NCBI RefSeq assembly: GCF_033118175.1
Contig: NW_026870906.1
Coordinates: forward strand, 1,116,001 to 1,180,000
Length of the DNA stretch: 64,000 bases
Direction of reading: 5' to 3'
Source: Dama dama
Taxonomy: Eukaryota; Chordata; Mammalia; Artiodactyla; Cervidae
Shown here: one piece after another, positions 13,842 through 25,915 of the stretch
Layout of the letters: every line of letters begins with the position of its first letter
Numbering within the stretch: the stretch's first letter is position 1
Made by a program: the position numbers and the translations under genes
Notes under the pieces: model-generated
What the model saw: only the letters and a program-made list of their open reading frames with translations
Told to the model about the DNA's origin: nothing
Database searches by the model: none

Positions 13842-16800
13842 TGCAGACAGCTTCATGCTCCTCATATTTTTCAGACCATTTCATGCTCCTCATATTTTTG
13901 ACACCTTTTGTAGCTCTTCATCTTTTTCACACCTGGCTCTTCATATTTTTCAACACCGTTTCATATTCCTCCTATTTTCAGACCGTTTCATGCTCCTCAT
14001 ATTTTTGACACTTTTCGAAGCTCTTCATGTTTTTCACACCTGGCTCTTCATATTTTTCAACACCGTTTCATGCTCCTCCTATTTTTCAGACCATTTCGTG
14101 CTTCTCATATTTTTGACACATTTTGAAGCTCCACGTATATTTCACACATTTTCATGCTCTTCATGTTTTTCAACACCGTTTCATGCTCCTATTATATTTC
14201 AGACCGTTTCATGCTCCACATATTTTTGATACCTTTTTAAGCTCTTCATGATTTTCAACACTGTATCATGCTCCTCCTATTTTTCAGACCGTTTAATGCT
14301 CCTCATATTTTTGACTCCTTTTGAAGCTCTTCATATTTTTCACACATTTTCATGCTCTTCTTTTTTTCAACACCGTTTCATGCTTCTCCTATTTTTCAGA
14401 CCGTTTATTGCTCGTCATATTTTTGACACCTTTTGAAGCTCTTTATATTTTTCACACCTTTTCACGCTCTTCATGTTTTTAAACACCGTTTCATGCTCCT
14501 CATATTTTTCAGACCGTTTCATGCTCCTCATATTTTTGACACATTTTGAAGCTCTTCATGTTTTTCAACACCGTTTCATGCCCTTTCTATTTTTCAGAAC
14601 GTTTCATGCTTCTCCTATTTTTCAGACCGTTTCAAGCTCCTCATATTTTTGACATCTTTTGAAGCTCTTCATATTTTTGACACCTTTTCATGCTCTTCAT
14701 GTGTTTCAACACCGTTTCATGCTCCTACTACTTTTCAGATCGTTTCATGCTCCTCCTGTTTTCAGACCGTTTCAAGCTCCTCCTATTTTTGACAGCTTTT
14801 GAAGCTCTTCATATTGTTACCAGCTTTTCAGGCTCTTGATGTTTTTCAACACAGTTTCATGCTCCTCATATTTTTCAGACCGTTTCATGCTCCTCATATT
14901 TTTGACACCTTTTGAAGCTCTTCATATTTTTCACACATTTTCATGTTCTTCAAGTTTTTCATCACAGTTTCATGCTCCTCATATTTTTCAAAATGTTTCA
15001 TGCTCCTCATATTTTTGACATCTTTTAAAGCTCTTCATATTTTTCACACTATTTCATGCTCTTCATGTTTTTCAACACCGTTTCATGCTTCTTTTAGTTT
15101 TCAGTCCGCTTCATGCTGCTCATATTTTTCAGACCGTTTCATGATACTCATATTTTTGACACCTTTTGAAGCTCTTCATATTTTTAACACCTTTTCATGC
15201 TGTTCATGTTTTTCAACCCCGTTTCATGCTCCTCCTATTTTTAGCATCTTTTGAAGTTCTTCACATTTTTGACACTTTTTCATGCGGCTTCTTGTGTTTC
15301 AACACTGTTTCATGCTCCTACTATTTTTCAGACCGTTTCATGTTCCTCCTGATTTTAGACCGTTTCATGCTCCTCATATTTTTGACACATTTTGAAGTTC
15401 CTCATATTTTTCACACCTTTTCATGCTCTTCATGTTTTTCATCACCGGTTCATGTTCCTCCTATTTTTCAGACCGTTTCATGCTCCTCATATTTTTGACA
15501 CATTTTGAAGCTCTTCATATTTTTCACACCATTTCATGCTCTTCATGCATTTCAACACCGTTTCATGCTCCTGATATTTTTGAGACCATTTCATGCTCTT
15601 CATATTTTTGACATCTTTGAAAGCTCTTCATATTTTTCACACGTTTTCAGGCTCTTCATGTTTTTCAACACCGTTTCATGCTCCTCCTATTTTTCAGACC
15701 GTTTCATGCTCCTCATATTTTTGACATCTTTAGATGCTCTTCATGTTTTTCAACAGCGTTTCATGCTCCTCCTATTTTTCAGACCATTTCATGCTCCTCA
15801 TATTTTTGTCACCTTTTGAAGCTCTTCATATTTTTGACACCATTTCATGCTCTTCATGTTTTTCAACACCGTTTCATGCTCCTACTATTTTTCAGATCAG
15901 TTCATGCTCCTCCTGTGCTCAGACCGTTTCAAGCTCCTCATATATTTGACACGTTTTGCAGCTCCTTATATTTTTCACACATTTCCATGTGCTTCATGTT
16001 TTTCAACACGGTTTCATGCTTCTCTTATTTTTCACACCGTTTCATGCTCTTCATATTTTTGACATCTTTTCAAGCTCTTCATGTTTTTCACACCTTTTCA
16101 GGCTCTTCGGGTTTTTCAACACCGTTTCATGCTCCTCCTGTTTTTCAGAGCGTTTCATGCTCTTCATATTTTTGACACCTTTTGAAGCTCTTCATATTTT
16201 TCACACTTTTTCATGCTCTCCATGTTTTTCAACACCGTTTCCTGCTCCTCCTATTTTTCAGACCGTTTCATGCTCCTCATATTTTTGACACGGTTTGAAG
16301 CTCTTCATGTTTTTCAACACCGTTTTGTGCTCTTCCCATTTTTCATACCGTTTCATCTTCTCCTATTTTCAGACCATTTCATGCTCCTCATATTTTTACA
16401 CATTTTGAAGTTCCTCATATTTTTCACACATTTTGATGCTCTTCATGTTTTTCAACACCGTTTCATGCTCCTCATATTTTTCAGAATGTTTCATGCTCCT
16501 CATATATTTCATACCTTTTCATGCTCCTCATATTTTTGAGACCTTTTGAAGCTCTTCATATTTTTCACACCTTTTCATGCTCTTCATGTTTTTCAACACC
16601 GTTTCATGCTCCTCATTTTTTTCAAACCGTTTCATGCTCCTCCTTTTTTTCGGACCGTTTCTTGCTCTTCATATTTTTGACACATTTTGAAGCTCTTCAT
16701 ATTTTTCACAACATTTCATGCTCTTCATGCATTTCAACACCGTTTAATGCTCCTATATTTTTTCAGACCGTTTCATGCTTCTCATATTTTTGACACCTTT

Positions 16801-16987
16801 TGAAGCTCTTCATATTTTTCACACCTTTTCATGCTCTTCATGTTTTTCAACACCGTTTCATGATGCTCATATATTTCAGAATGTTTCATGTGCCTCATAT
16901 TTTTGACATCTTTTAAAGCTCTTCATATTTTTCACACCTTTTCATGCTCTTCATGTATTTGAACAGCGTTTCATGCTCCTCCTTTTT
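13842..16987 (+). repeat. B super-unit 4 (3146 bp)
   Basis: The unit lies between landmarks at 13842 and 16988. The CACACCTGGCTC pair is present again at about 13929 and 14035. It carries one copy of the CATGCTCTCCATG segment (near 16213), followed by the TTTTTGAGACC segment (near 16545) also found in units 1 and 2. Compared with unit 2, the second member of the 618 bp duplication is missing. Lengths of 3622, 3284, 3005 and 3146 bp for successive units indicate gain and loss of whole composite repeats by unequal exchange. Confidence 0.8.
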
Positions 16988-17840
16988 TGCAGACAGCTTC
17001 ATGCTCCTCATATTTTTCAGACCGTTTCATGCTCCTCATATTTTTGACACCTTTTGTAGCTCTTCATCTTTTTCACACCTGGCTCTTCATATTTTTCAAC
17101 ACCGTTTCATATTCCTCCTATTTTCAGACCGTTTCATGCTCCTCATATTTTTGACACTTTTCGAAGCTCTTCATGTTTTTCACACCTGGCTCTTCATATT
17201 TTTCAACACCGTTTCATGCTCCTCCTATTTTTCAGACAATTTCGTGCTTCTCATATTTTTGACACATTTTGAAGCTCCACGTATATTTCACACATTTTCA
17301 TGCTCTTCATGTTTTTCAACACCGTTTCATGCTCCTATTATATTTCAGACCGTTTCATGCTCCACATATTTTTGATACCTTTTTAAGCTCTTCATGATTT
17401 TCAACACTGTATCATGCTCCTCCTATTTTTCAGACCGTTTAATGCTCCTCATATTTTTGACTCCTTTTGAAGCTCTTCATATTTTTCACACATTTTCATG
17501 CTCTTCTTTTTTTCAACACCGTTTCATGCTCCTCCTATTTTTCAGACCGTTTATTGCTCGTCATATTTTTGACACCTTTTGAAGCTCTTTATATTTTTCA
17601 CACCTTTTCACGCTCTTCATGTTTTTAAACACTGTTTCATGCTCCTCATATTTTTCAGACCGTTTCATGCTCCTCATATTTTTGACACATTTTGAAGCTC
17701 TTCATGTTTTTCAAAACCGTTTCATGCTCTTCCTATTTTTCAGAACGTTTCATGCTTCTCCTATTTTTCAGACCGTTTCAAGCTCCTCATATTTTTGACA
17801 ACTTTTGAAGCTCTTCATATTTTTCACACCTTTTCAGGCT
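16988..17840 (+). repeat. B super-unit 5, truncated
   Basis: The landmark TGCAGACAGC at 16988, the CACACCTGGCTC pair at 17074 and 17181, and the CATGATTTTCAACACTG monomer near 17391 follow in the normal B order. Past about 17850 (CAACAGGGTTTC) the sequence no longer follows units 1 to 4 and enters the B' mosaic. The boundary is placed to within a few tens of bases. Confidence 0.72.
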
Positions 17841-20800
17841 CTTCATGTTTTTCAACAGGGTTTCATGCTCCTCCTTTTTATCAAACAATATCATGCTCCT
17901 CATATTTTTGACACCTTTTGAATCTCTTCATATTTCTCACACATTTTTATGCTCTTCATGTTTTTCAACACCGTTTCATGCTCCTCCTACTTTTCAGACC
18001 GTTTTATGCTCCTCATATTTTTTAGATCTTTTGAAGGTCTTCATGTTTTTCAACACCGTTTCATGCTCCTCCTATTTTTAGACAGTTTCACGCTCCTCAT
18101 ATTTTCCAGAACGTTTAATGCTCCTCTTATTTTTGACACCTTTTCAAGCTCTTTATGTTTTTCAAAACCGTTTCATGCTCCTCCTATTATTCAGACCGTT
18201 TCATGCTCCTCATATTTTTGATTACTTTTGAAGCTCTTCATATTTTTCACACCTTTTCAAGCTCTTCATGTTTTTCAAAACCATTTCATGCTCCTCCTAT
18301 TTTTCAGACCGTTTCATGCTCCTGATATTTTTTACGCCTTTTGAAGCTCTTCATATTTTTCACACCTTTTCAGGCTCTTCATGATTTTCAACACCATTTC
18401 ATGCTCCTCCTATTTTTCAGACCGTTTCATGCTTCTCATATTTTTGACACCTTTAGATGCTCTTCATGTTTTTCAACAGCGTTTCATGCTCCTCCTATTT
18501 TTCAGACCGTTTCATGCTCCTCCTATTTTCAGAGTGTTTCATGCTCCTCATATTTTTGATACTTTTTGAAGCTCTTCATAATTTACACACATTTTCATGC
18601 TCTTGATGTTTTTCAACACCGGTTCATGCTCCTGCTATGTTTCAGACCGTTTCATGCTCCTCATATTTTTCAGACCGTTTCACTCTCCTCATATTTTTGA
18701 CACGTTTTGAAGCTCATCATGTTTTTCAACACCGTTTCATGCTCCTCCTATTTTTCAGACCGTTTCTTGCTCCTCATATATTTGACACCTTTTGAAGCTC
18801 TTCTTATTTTTTACATCTTTTCATGTTCTTGATGTTTTTCAACACCGTTTCATGCTCCTCCTATTTTCCAGACTGATTCATTCTCCTCCTATTTTTGACA
18901 CATTTTGAAGCTCTTCATGTTTTTCAAAACCGTTTCATGCTCCTCCTATTTTTCAGAACGTTTCATGCTTCTCCTATTTTTCAGACCATTTCGTGCTCCT
19001 CATATTTTTGACAACTTTTGAAGCTCTTCATATTTTTCACACCTTTTAAGGCTTTTCATATTTTTCAGCATCGTTTCATTCTACTCCTCTTTTTCAGACC
19101 GTTTCATGCTACTCACATTTTTCACACCTTTTGAAGCTCTTCATATTTTTCACACCTTTTCATGCTCTTCAAGATTTTTCAACAACATTTAATGCTCCTC
19201 CTATTTTTTAGACGGTTTCATGCTCCTCATATTTTTAACAGCTTTTGAAGCTCTTCATATTGATCACACTTTTTCATGCTCGTCATGTTTTTCTTCACCC
19301 TTTCATGCTCCTCCTACTTTTCAGACCGTTTTATGCTCCTCATATTTTTGAGATCTTTTGAAGGTCTTCATGTTTTTCACCACCGTTTCATGCTCCTCCA
19401 TTTTTCAGACCATTTCATGCTCCTCCTATTTTTAGACTGTTTCATGCTCCTCATATTTTCCAGACTTTTTAATGCTCCTCTTATTTTTGACACCTTTTGA
19501 AGCTCTTCATGTTTTCCAATACCGTTTCTTGCTCCTCTTATTTTTGAGATCGTTTCGTGCTCCTCATATTTTTGACATATTTTGAAGCTCTTCATATTTT
19601 TGACACCTTTTCATGCTCTACATGTTTTCAATACAGTTTCGTGCTCCTACTATTTTTCAGATCGTTTCATGCTCCTCCTGTTTTCAGACCGTTTCATGCT
19701 CCTCATATTTTTGACAGATTTTGAAGCTCCTCATATTTTTCACACATTTTCATGCTCTTCATGTTTTTCAGAACCGTTTCATGCTCCTCTTATTTTTCAG
19801 ACCGTTTCATGCTCCTCATATTTTTGAAACCTTTTGAAGCTCTTCATGTTTTTCAACACCGTTTCATGCTCTACCCATTTTTCTTACCGTTTCATCCTCT
19901 CCTATTTTCAGACCGTTTCATGCTCCTCATATTTTTACCCATTTTGAAGTTCCTCATATTTTTCACACATTTTGATGTTCTTCATGTTTTTCAACACCGT
20001 GGCATGCTCCTCCTGTTTTTCGGACAGTTTCATGATCCTCATATTTTTGACACCTTTTGAAGCTCTTCATATTTTTCACACATTTTCATGCTCTTCATGT
20101 TTTTCAACACCGTTTCATGATCCTCATATTTTTCAGAATGTATCATGCGCCTCATATTTTTGACATCTTTTAAAGCTCTTCATATTTTTCACACTTTTTC
20201 ATGCTCTTCATGTATTTCAACAGCGTTTCATGCTCCTCCTTTTTTGCAGACAGTTTCATGCTCCTCATATTTTTCAGACCGTTTCATGCCCCTCATATTT
20301 TTGACACCTTTTGAAGCTCTTCATGTTTTTCACACCTTTTCAGGCTCTTCATGTTTTTCAACTCCGTTTCATGCTCCTCCTATTTTTCACACAGTTTCAT
20401 GATCCTCATATTTTTCCGACCGTTTCATGCTCCTCATATTTTTTAGACCTTTTGAAGCTCTTCATGTTTTTCACACCTGGCTCTTCATATATTTCAACAA
20501 CGTTTCTTGCTCCTCCTATTTTCAGACCGTTTCATGCTCCTCATATTTTTGACACCTTTTGAAGCTCTTCATATTTTTCACACCTTTTCAGGCTCTTCAT
20601 GTTTTTCAACACCGTGGCATGCTCCTCCTGTTTTTCAGACAGTTTCATGCTCCTCATATTTTTGACACCTTTTGAAGCTCTTCATATTTTTCACACCTTT
20701 TCAGGCTCTGCATATTTTTCAACAGGGTTTCATGCTCCTCCTATTTGTCAAACAATATCATGCTCCTCATATTTTTGACACCTTTTGAATCTCTTCATAT

Positions 20801-23480
20801 TTCTCACACCTTTTTATGCTCTTCACCTTTTTCAACACCGTTTCATGCTCCTCCTATTTTTAGACCGTTTCATGCTCTTCATATTTTCCAGACCGTTTAA
20901 TGCTCCTCTTATTTTTGACACGTTTTGAATCTCTTCATGTTTTCCATTACCGTTTCTTGCTCCTCTTATTTTTGAGATCGTTTCGTGCTCCTCATATTTT
21001 TGACATCTTTTGAAGCTCTTCCTATTTTTGACACCTTTTCATGCTCTTCATGTTTTTTAATACAGTTTCGTGCTCCTACTATTTTTCAGATCGTTTCATG
21101 CTCCTCCTGTTTTCAGACCGTTTCATGCTCCTCATATTTTTGACAGATTTTGAAGCTCCTCATATTTTTCACACATTTTCATGCTCTTCATGTTTTTCAG
21201 CACCGTTTCATGCTCCTCTTATTTTTCAGATTGTTCCATGCTCCTTCTATTTTTCAGACCGTTTCGTGCTCCTCATATTTTTCAGACCAATTCATGCTCC
21301 TCATATTTTTGACACGTTTTCATGCTCTTCATGTTTTTCAACACCGTTTCATGCTCCTCCTATTTTTCATACCCTTTCATGCTCCTCATATTTTTGACAC
21401 CTTTAGATGCTCTTCATGTTTTTCAACAGCGTTTCATGCTCCTCCTATTTTTCAGACCGTTTCATGCTCCTCCTATTTTCAGACCGTTTCATGCTCCTCT
21501 TATTTTCCAGACCGTTTCATGCTCCTCCTATTTTTCAGACCGTTTCGTGCTTCTCATATTTTTGACACATTTTGAAGCTCCACAGATATTTCACACATTT
21601 TCATGCTCTTCATGTCTTTCAACACCGGTTCATGCTCCTCTTATTTTTCAGACCGTTTCATGCTTCTCATATTTTTTATACCTTTTTAATTTCTTCATGA
21701 TTTTCAACACCGTATCATGCTCCTCCTATTTTTCAGACCGTTTCATGCTCCTCATATTTTTGATTACTTTTGAAGCTCTTCATATTTTTCACACATTTTC
21801 ATGCTCTTTTTGTTTTTCAAAACTGTTTCATGCTCCTCCTATTTTTCAGACCGTTTATTGCTCCTCATATTTTTGACACCTTTTGAAGCTCTTCATATTT
21901 TTCACACCTTTTCAAGCTCTTCATGTTTTTCAAAAGCGTTTCATGCTCCTCCTATTTTTCAGACCGTTTCATGCTCCTCATATTTTTGACACCTTTTGAA
22001 GCTCTTCATATTTTTCACACCTTTTCAAGCTCTTCATGTTTTTCAAAAGCGTTTCATGCTCCTCCTATTTTTCATACCCTTTCATGCTTCTCATATTTTT
22101 GACACCTTTAGATGCTCTTCATGTTTTTCAACAGCGTTTCATGCTCCTCCTATTTTTCAGACCGTTTCATGCTCCTCCTATTTTCAGACCGTTTCATGCT
22201 ACTCATATTTTTGATACTTTTTGAAGCTCTTCATAATTTACACACCTTTTCATGCTCTTGATGTTTTTCAACACCGGTTCATGCTCCTGCTATATTTCAG
22301 ACCGTTTCATGCTCCTCATATTTTTCAGACCGTTTCACTCTCCTCATATTTTTGACACGTTTTGAAGCTCATCATGTTTTTCAACACCGTTTCATGCTCC
22401 TCCTATTTTTCAGACCGTTTCGTGCTCCTCATATATTTGTCACCTTTTGAAGCTCTTCTTATTTTTTACATCTTTTCATGTTCTTGATGTTTTTCAACAC
22501 CGTTTCATGCTCCTTCTATTTTTCAGACTGATTCATTCTCCTCATATTTTTGACACATTTTGAAGCTCTTCATGTTTTTCAAAACCGTTTCATGCTCCTC
22601 CTATTTTTCAGAACGTTTCATGCTTCTCCTATTTTTCAGACCATTTCGTGCTCCTCATATTTTTGACAACTTTTGAAGCTCTTCATATTTTTCACACCTT
22701 TTAAGGCTCTTCATATTTTTCAGCATCGTTTCATTCTACTCCTATTTTTCAGACCGTTTCATGCTACTCATATTTTTCACACCTTTTCATGCTCTTCAAG
22801 ATTTTTCAACAACGTTTAATGCTCCTCCTATTTTTTAGACGGTTTCATGCTCCTCATAATTTTAACAGCTTTTGTAGCTCTTCATATTGATCACACTTTT
22901 TCATGCTCTTCATGTTTTTTACACCCTTTCATGCTCCTCCTACTTTTCAGACCGATTTATGCTCCTCATATTTTTGAGATCTTTTGAAGGTCTTCATGTT
23001 TTTCACCACCGTTTCATGCTCCTCCTTTTTTCAGACCGTTTCATGCTCCTCCTATTTTTAGACTGTTTCATGCTCCTCATATTTTCCAGACCGTTTAATG
23101 CTCCTCTTATTTTTGACACCTTTTGAAGCTCTTCATGTTTTCCAATACCGTTTCCTGCTCCTCTTATTTTTGAGGTCGTTTCGTGCTCCTCATATTTTTG
23201 ACATCTTTTGAAGATCTTCATATTTTTGACACCTTTTCATGCTCTTCATGTTTTTCAATACAGTTTCGTGCTCCTACTATTTTTCAGATCGTTTCATGCT
23301 CATCCTGTTTTCAGATCGTTTCATGCTCCTCATATTTTTGACAGATTTTGAAGCTCCTCATATTTTTCACACATTTTCATGCTCTTCATGTTTTTCAGAA
23401 CCGTTTCATGCTCCTCTTATTTTTCAGAACGTTCCATGCTCCTCCTATTTTTCAGACAATTTCATGCTCCTCATATATTT
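17841..23480 (+). repeat. B' mosaic array with internal duplications of about 2.2, 2.9 and 3.6 kb
   Basis: These repeats are related to B but arranged differently. The 18300-19830 interval recurs at about 21960-23450 (offset 3655 falling to 3626), including a GATCTTTTGAAGGTC monomer and an ATTTTCCAGAC variant. The CAACAGGGTTTC monomer recurs at 17855 and 20722. A segment with ATACAGTTTCGTGC occurs near 19630, 21060 and 23258. A piece of true B sequence, with a TGCAGACAGT landmark at 20245 and one CACACCTGGCTC at 20472, is embedded at about 19750-20560. The array therefore looks assembled from several rounds of duplication rather than one tandem register. Confidence 0.75.
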
Positions 23481-25915
23481 CACACCTTGACATGATCCTC
23501 GTATTTTTGACACCTTTCCATGCTCCTCATATATTTCACAGATTTTCATGCTCCTCATAATTTTCACACCGTTTCATGCTCCTCATGTTTTTTAGACCTT
23601 TTTATGCTCTTGATATTTTTCACACCTTTTCATTCTCTTCATATTTTTCACACGTTTTCATGCTCCTCATATTTTTGACAGCTTTTAATGATCTACATAT
23701 TTTTCAGACTTTTTCATGCTCCTCGTATTTTTCAGACCCATTCATGCTCCTCATATTTTTCAGACCGATTGATGCTCCTCATATTTTTCAGACCGATTGA
23801 TGCTCCTCATATTTTTCAGACCGTTTCATGTTCCTCATATTTTTCACACCTTTTCATGCCCTCATATTTTTGACACCTTTTGTAGCTCTTCAGATTTTTC
23901 ACACCGTTTCATGCTCTCCATATTTTCACACCTTTTCATGCCCCTCATATTTTTGATACCTTTTGTAGCCCTTCAGATTTTTCACACCGTTTAATGCTCC
24001 TCATATTTTTGACAGCTATTCATGCTCTTCATATTGTTCACACCTTTACATGTTCCTCACATTTTTGAAATCTTTTCATGCTCTACATATTTTTCACACC
24101 TTTTCATGCTCCTCATATTTTTGACACCTTTTAATGCTCTACATATTTTTCAGACCTTTTCATACTCCTCATATATTTCAGAGCATTTCATGCTCCTCAT
24201 ATTTTTCAGACAATTTCATGCTCCTCATATTTTTCACACCTTTTCATGCTCTTCATATTTTTCACACGTTTACATTCTCCTCATATTTTTGACACCTTTT
24301 CATGCTCTTTATATTTTTCAGAACTTTTCATGCTCCTCGTATTTTTCAGACCATTTTATGCTCCTCGAATTTTTCATACCTTTTCATGCTCCTCGTATTT
24401 TTCAGACCTTTTCATGCTCCCCGTGTTTTTCACACCTTTTCATGCTCCTCGTACATTTCAAACCTTTTCATGCTCTTCGTATTTTTCAGACCTTTTCATT
24501 CTCCTCATATTTTTGACACCTTTTCCTGCTCTTCATATTTTTCACACCTTCTCCTGTTCCTCATATTTTTGACACCTTTTCATTGTCCTCATATTTTTCA
24601 GACCATTTCATGCTCCTGGGATTTTTCAGACTTTTTCATGCTCCTCGTATTTTTCAGACCTTTTCATACTCCTCGTATTTTTCAGACCTTTTCATGCTCC
24701 TCGTATTTTTCAGTCCTTTTCATGCTCTTCATATTTTTCACACCTTTTCATGCTCTTCTTGTTTTTCACTCCTTTGCATGCTCTTCGTATATTTCACAGC
24801 TTTTCATGCTCTTCATATATTTTAAACCTTTTCATCACTTCGTATTTTTCACAACTTTTCATGCTCTTCATATTTTTCACACCGTTTCATGCTCCTCATA
24901 TTTTTGACCTCTTTTCATGCACCTCATATTTTTCATACCGTGTCATGCTCCTCATATTTTTCAGACGGTTTAATGCCCCTCGTTTTTTTTTCAGATCATT
25001 TCATTCCCCTCATATTTTTCACATCTTCTCATGCTCCTAATATTTTTCACACCGTTTCGTGCACTTCATATTTTTCATACAGTTTTATGCTCCTCATATT
25101 TTTCACACCATTACATGCTCCTCATATTTTTGACAGCTTTTCATGCTCTTCATATTGTTCACACCTTTACATGTTCCTCACATTTTTGAAATATTTTCAT
25201 GCTCTACATATTTTTCACACCTTTTCATGCTCCTCATATTTTTGACACCTTTTAATGCTCTACATATTTTTCAGACCTTTTCATGTTCCTCATATATTTC
25301 AGAGCATTTCATGCTCCTCATATTTTTCAGACAATTTCATGCTCCTCATATTTTTCACACCTTTTCATGCTCTTCATATTTTTCACACGTTTACATTCTC
25401 CTCATATTTTTGACACCTTTTCATGCTCCTTACATTTTTCAGACCTTTTCATGCTCCTCGTATTTTTCAGACCATTTTATGCTCCTGGTATTTTTGACAC
25501 CTTTCCATGCTCCTCATATTTTTTGAACCGTTTCATGCTCATCATATATTTCACAGATTTTCTTGCTCCTCATATTTTTCACACTGTTTCATGCTCCTCA
25601 TATTTTTCAGACCTTTTTATGCTCTTGATATTTTTCACACCTTTTCATGCTCTTCATATTTTTCACACATTTTCATGCTCCTCATATTTTTGACACCGTT
25701 TAATGATCTACATATTTTTCAGAACTTTTCATGCTCCTCGTATTTTTCAGACCCATTCATGCTTCCCATATTTTTCAGACTGATTGATGCTCCTCATATT
25801 TTTCAGACCGTTTCATGCTCCTCATATTTTTCACACATTTTCATGCTCTTTCTATTTTTCACACCTTTTCATTCTCCCCATATTTTTCACACCTCTTCAT
25901 GCTCCTCATATTTTT
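23481..25915 (+). repeat. Block D: simple 28 bp monomers with weak or no 113 bp periodicity
   Basis: From about 23481 the regular a-b-c-d order breaks down and the 29 bp c monomer (CAACACC) disappears. Repeats are mostly 28 bp with CACACC, CAGACC or GACACC followed by TTTTCATGCT, and CTCGTATTTTTCAGACC becomes common. Two internal duplications are visible: 24010-24440 with 25131-25560 (offset 1121, about 40 monomers) and 23581-23870 with 25596-25830 (offset 2015). The block resembles what the ancestral 28 bp array may have been before the four-monomer composite spread, though secondary loss of the composite is equally possible. Confidence 0.78.
23761..23816 (+). repeat. Exact adjacent duplication of one 28 bp monomer
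   Basis: Two consecutive copies (23761-23788 and 23789-23816), each starting CAGACCGATTGATGC, are identical over all 28 bases. The GATTGATGC variant is rare: a third occurrence near 25780, TGATTGATGC, is its counterpart in the 2015 bp duplication and is single there. This is therefore a recent one-monomer gain by slippage or unequal exchange. Confidence 0.9.

Noticed and set aside
19377..19595. Minus-strand open frames here and at 23003-23221 (lysine- and glutamate-rich)
   Set aside because: Both lie in the same duplicated repeat segment (offset 3626) and arise where several d monomers happen to have lost the TAG and TGA that normally block the minus strand. They are repeat translations.
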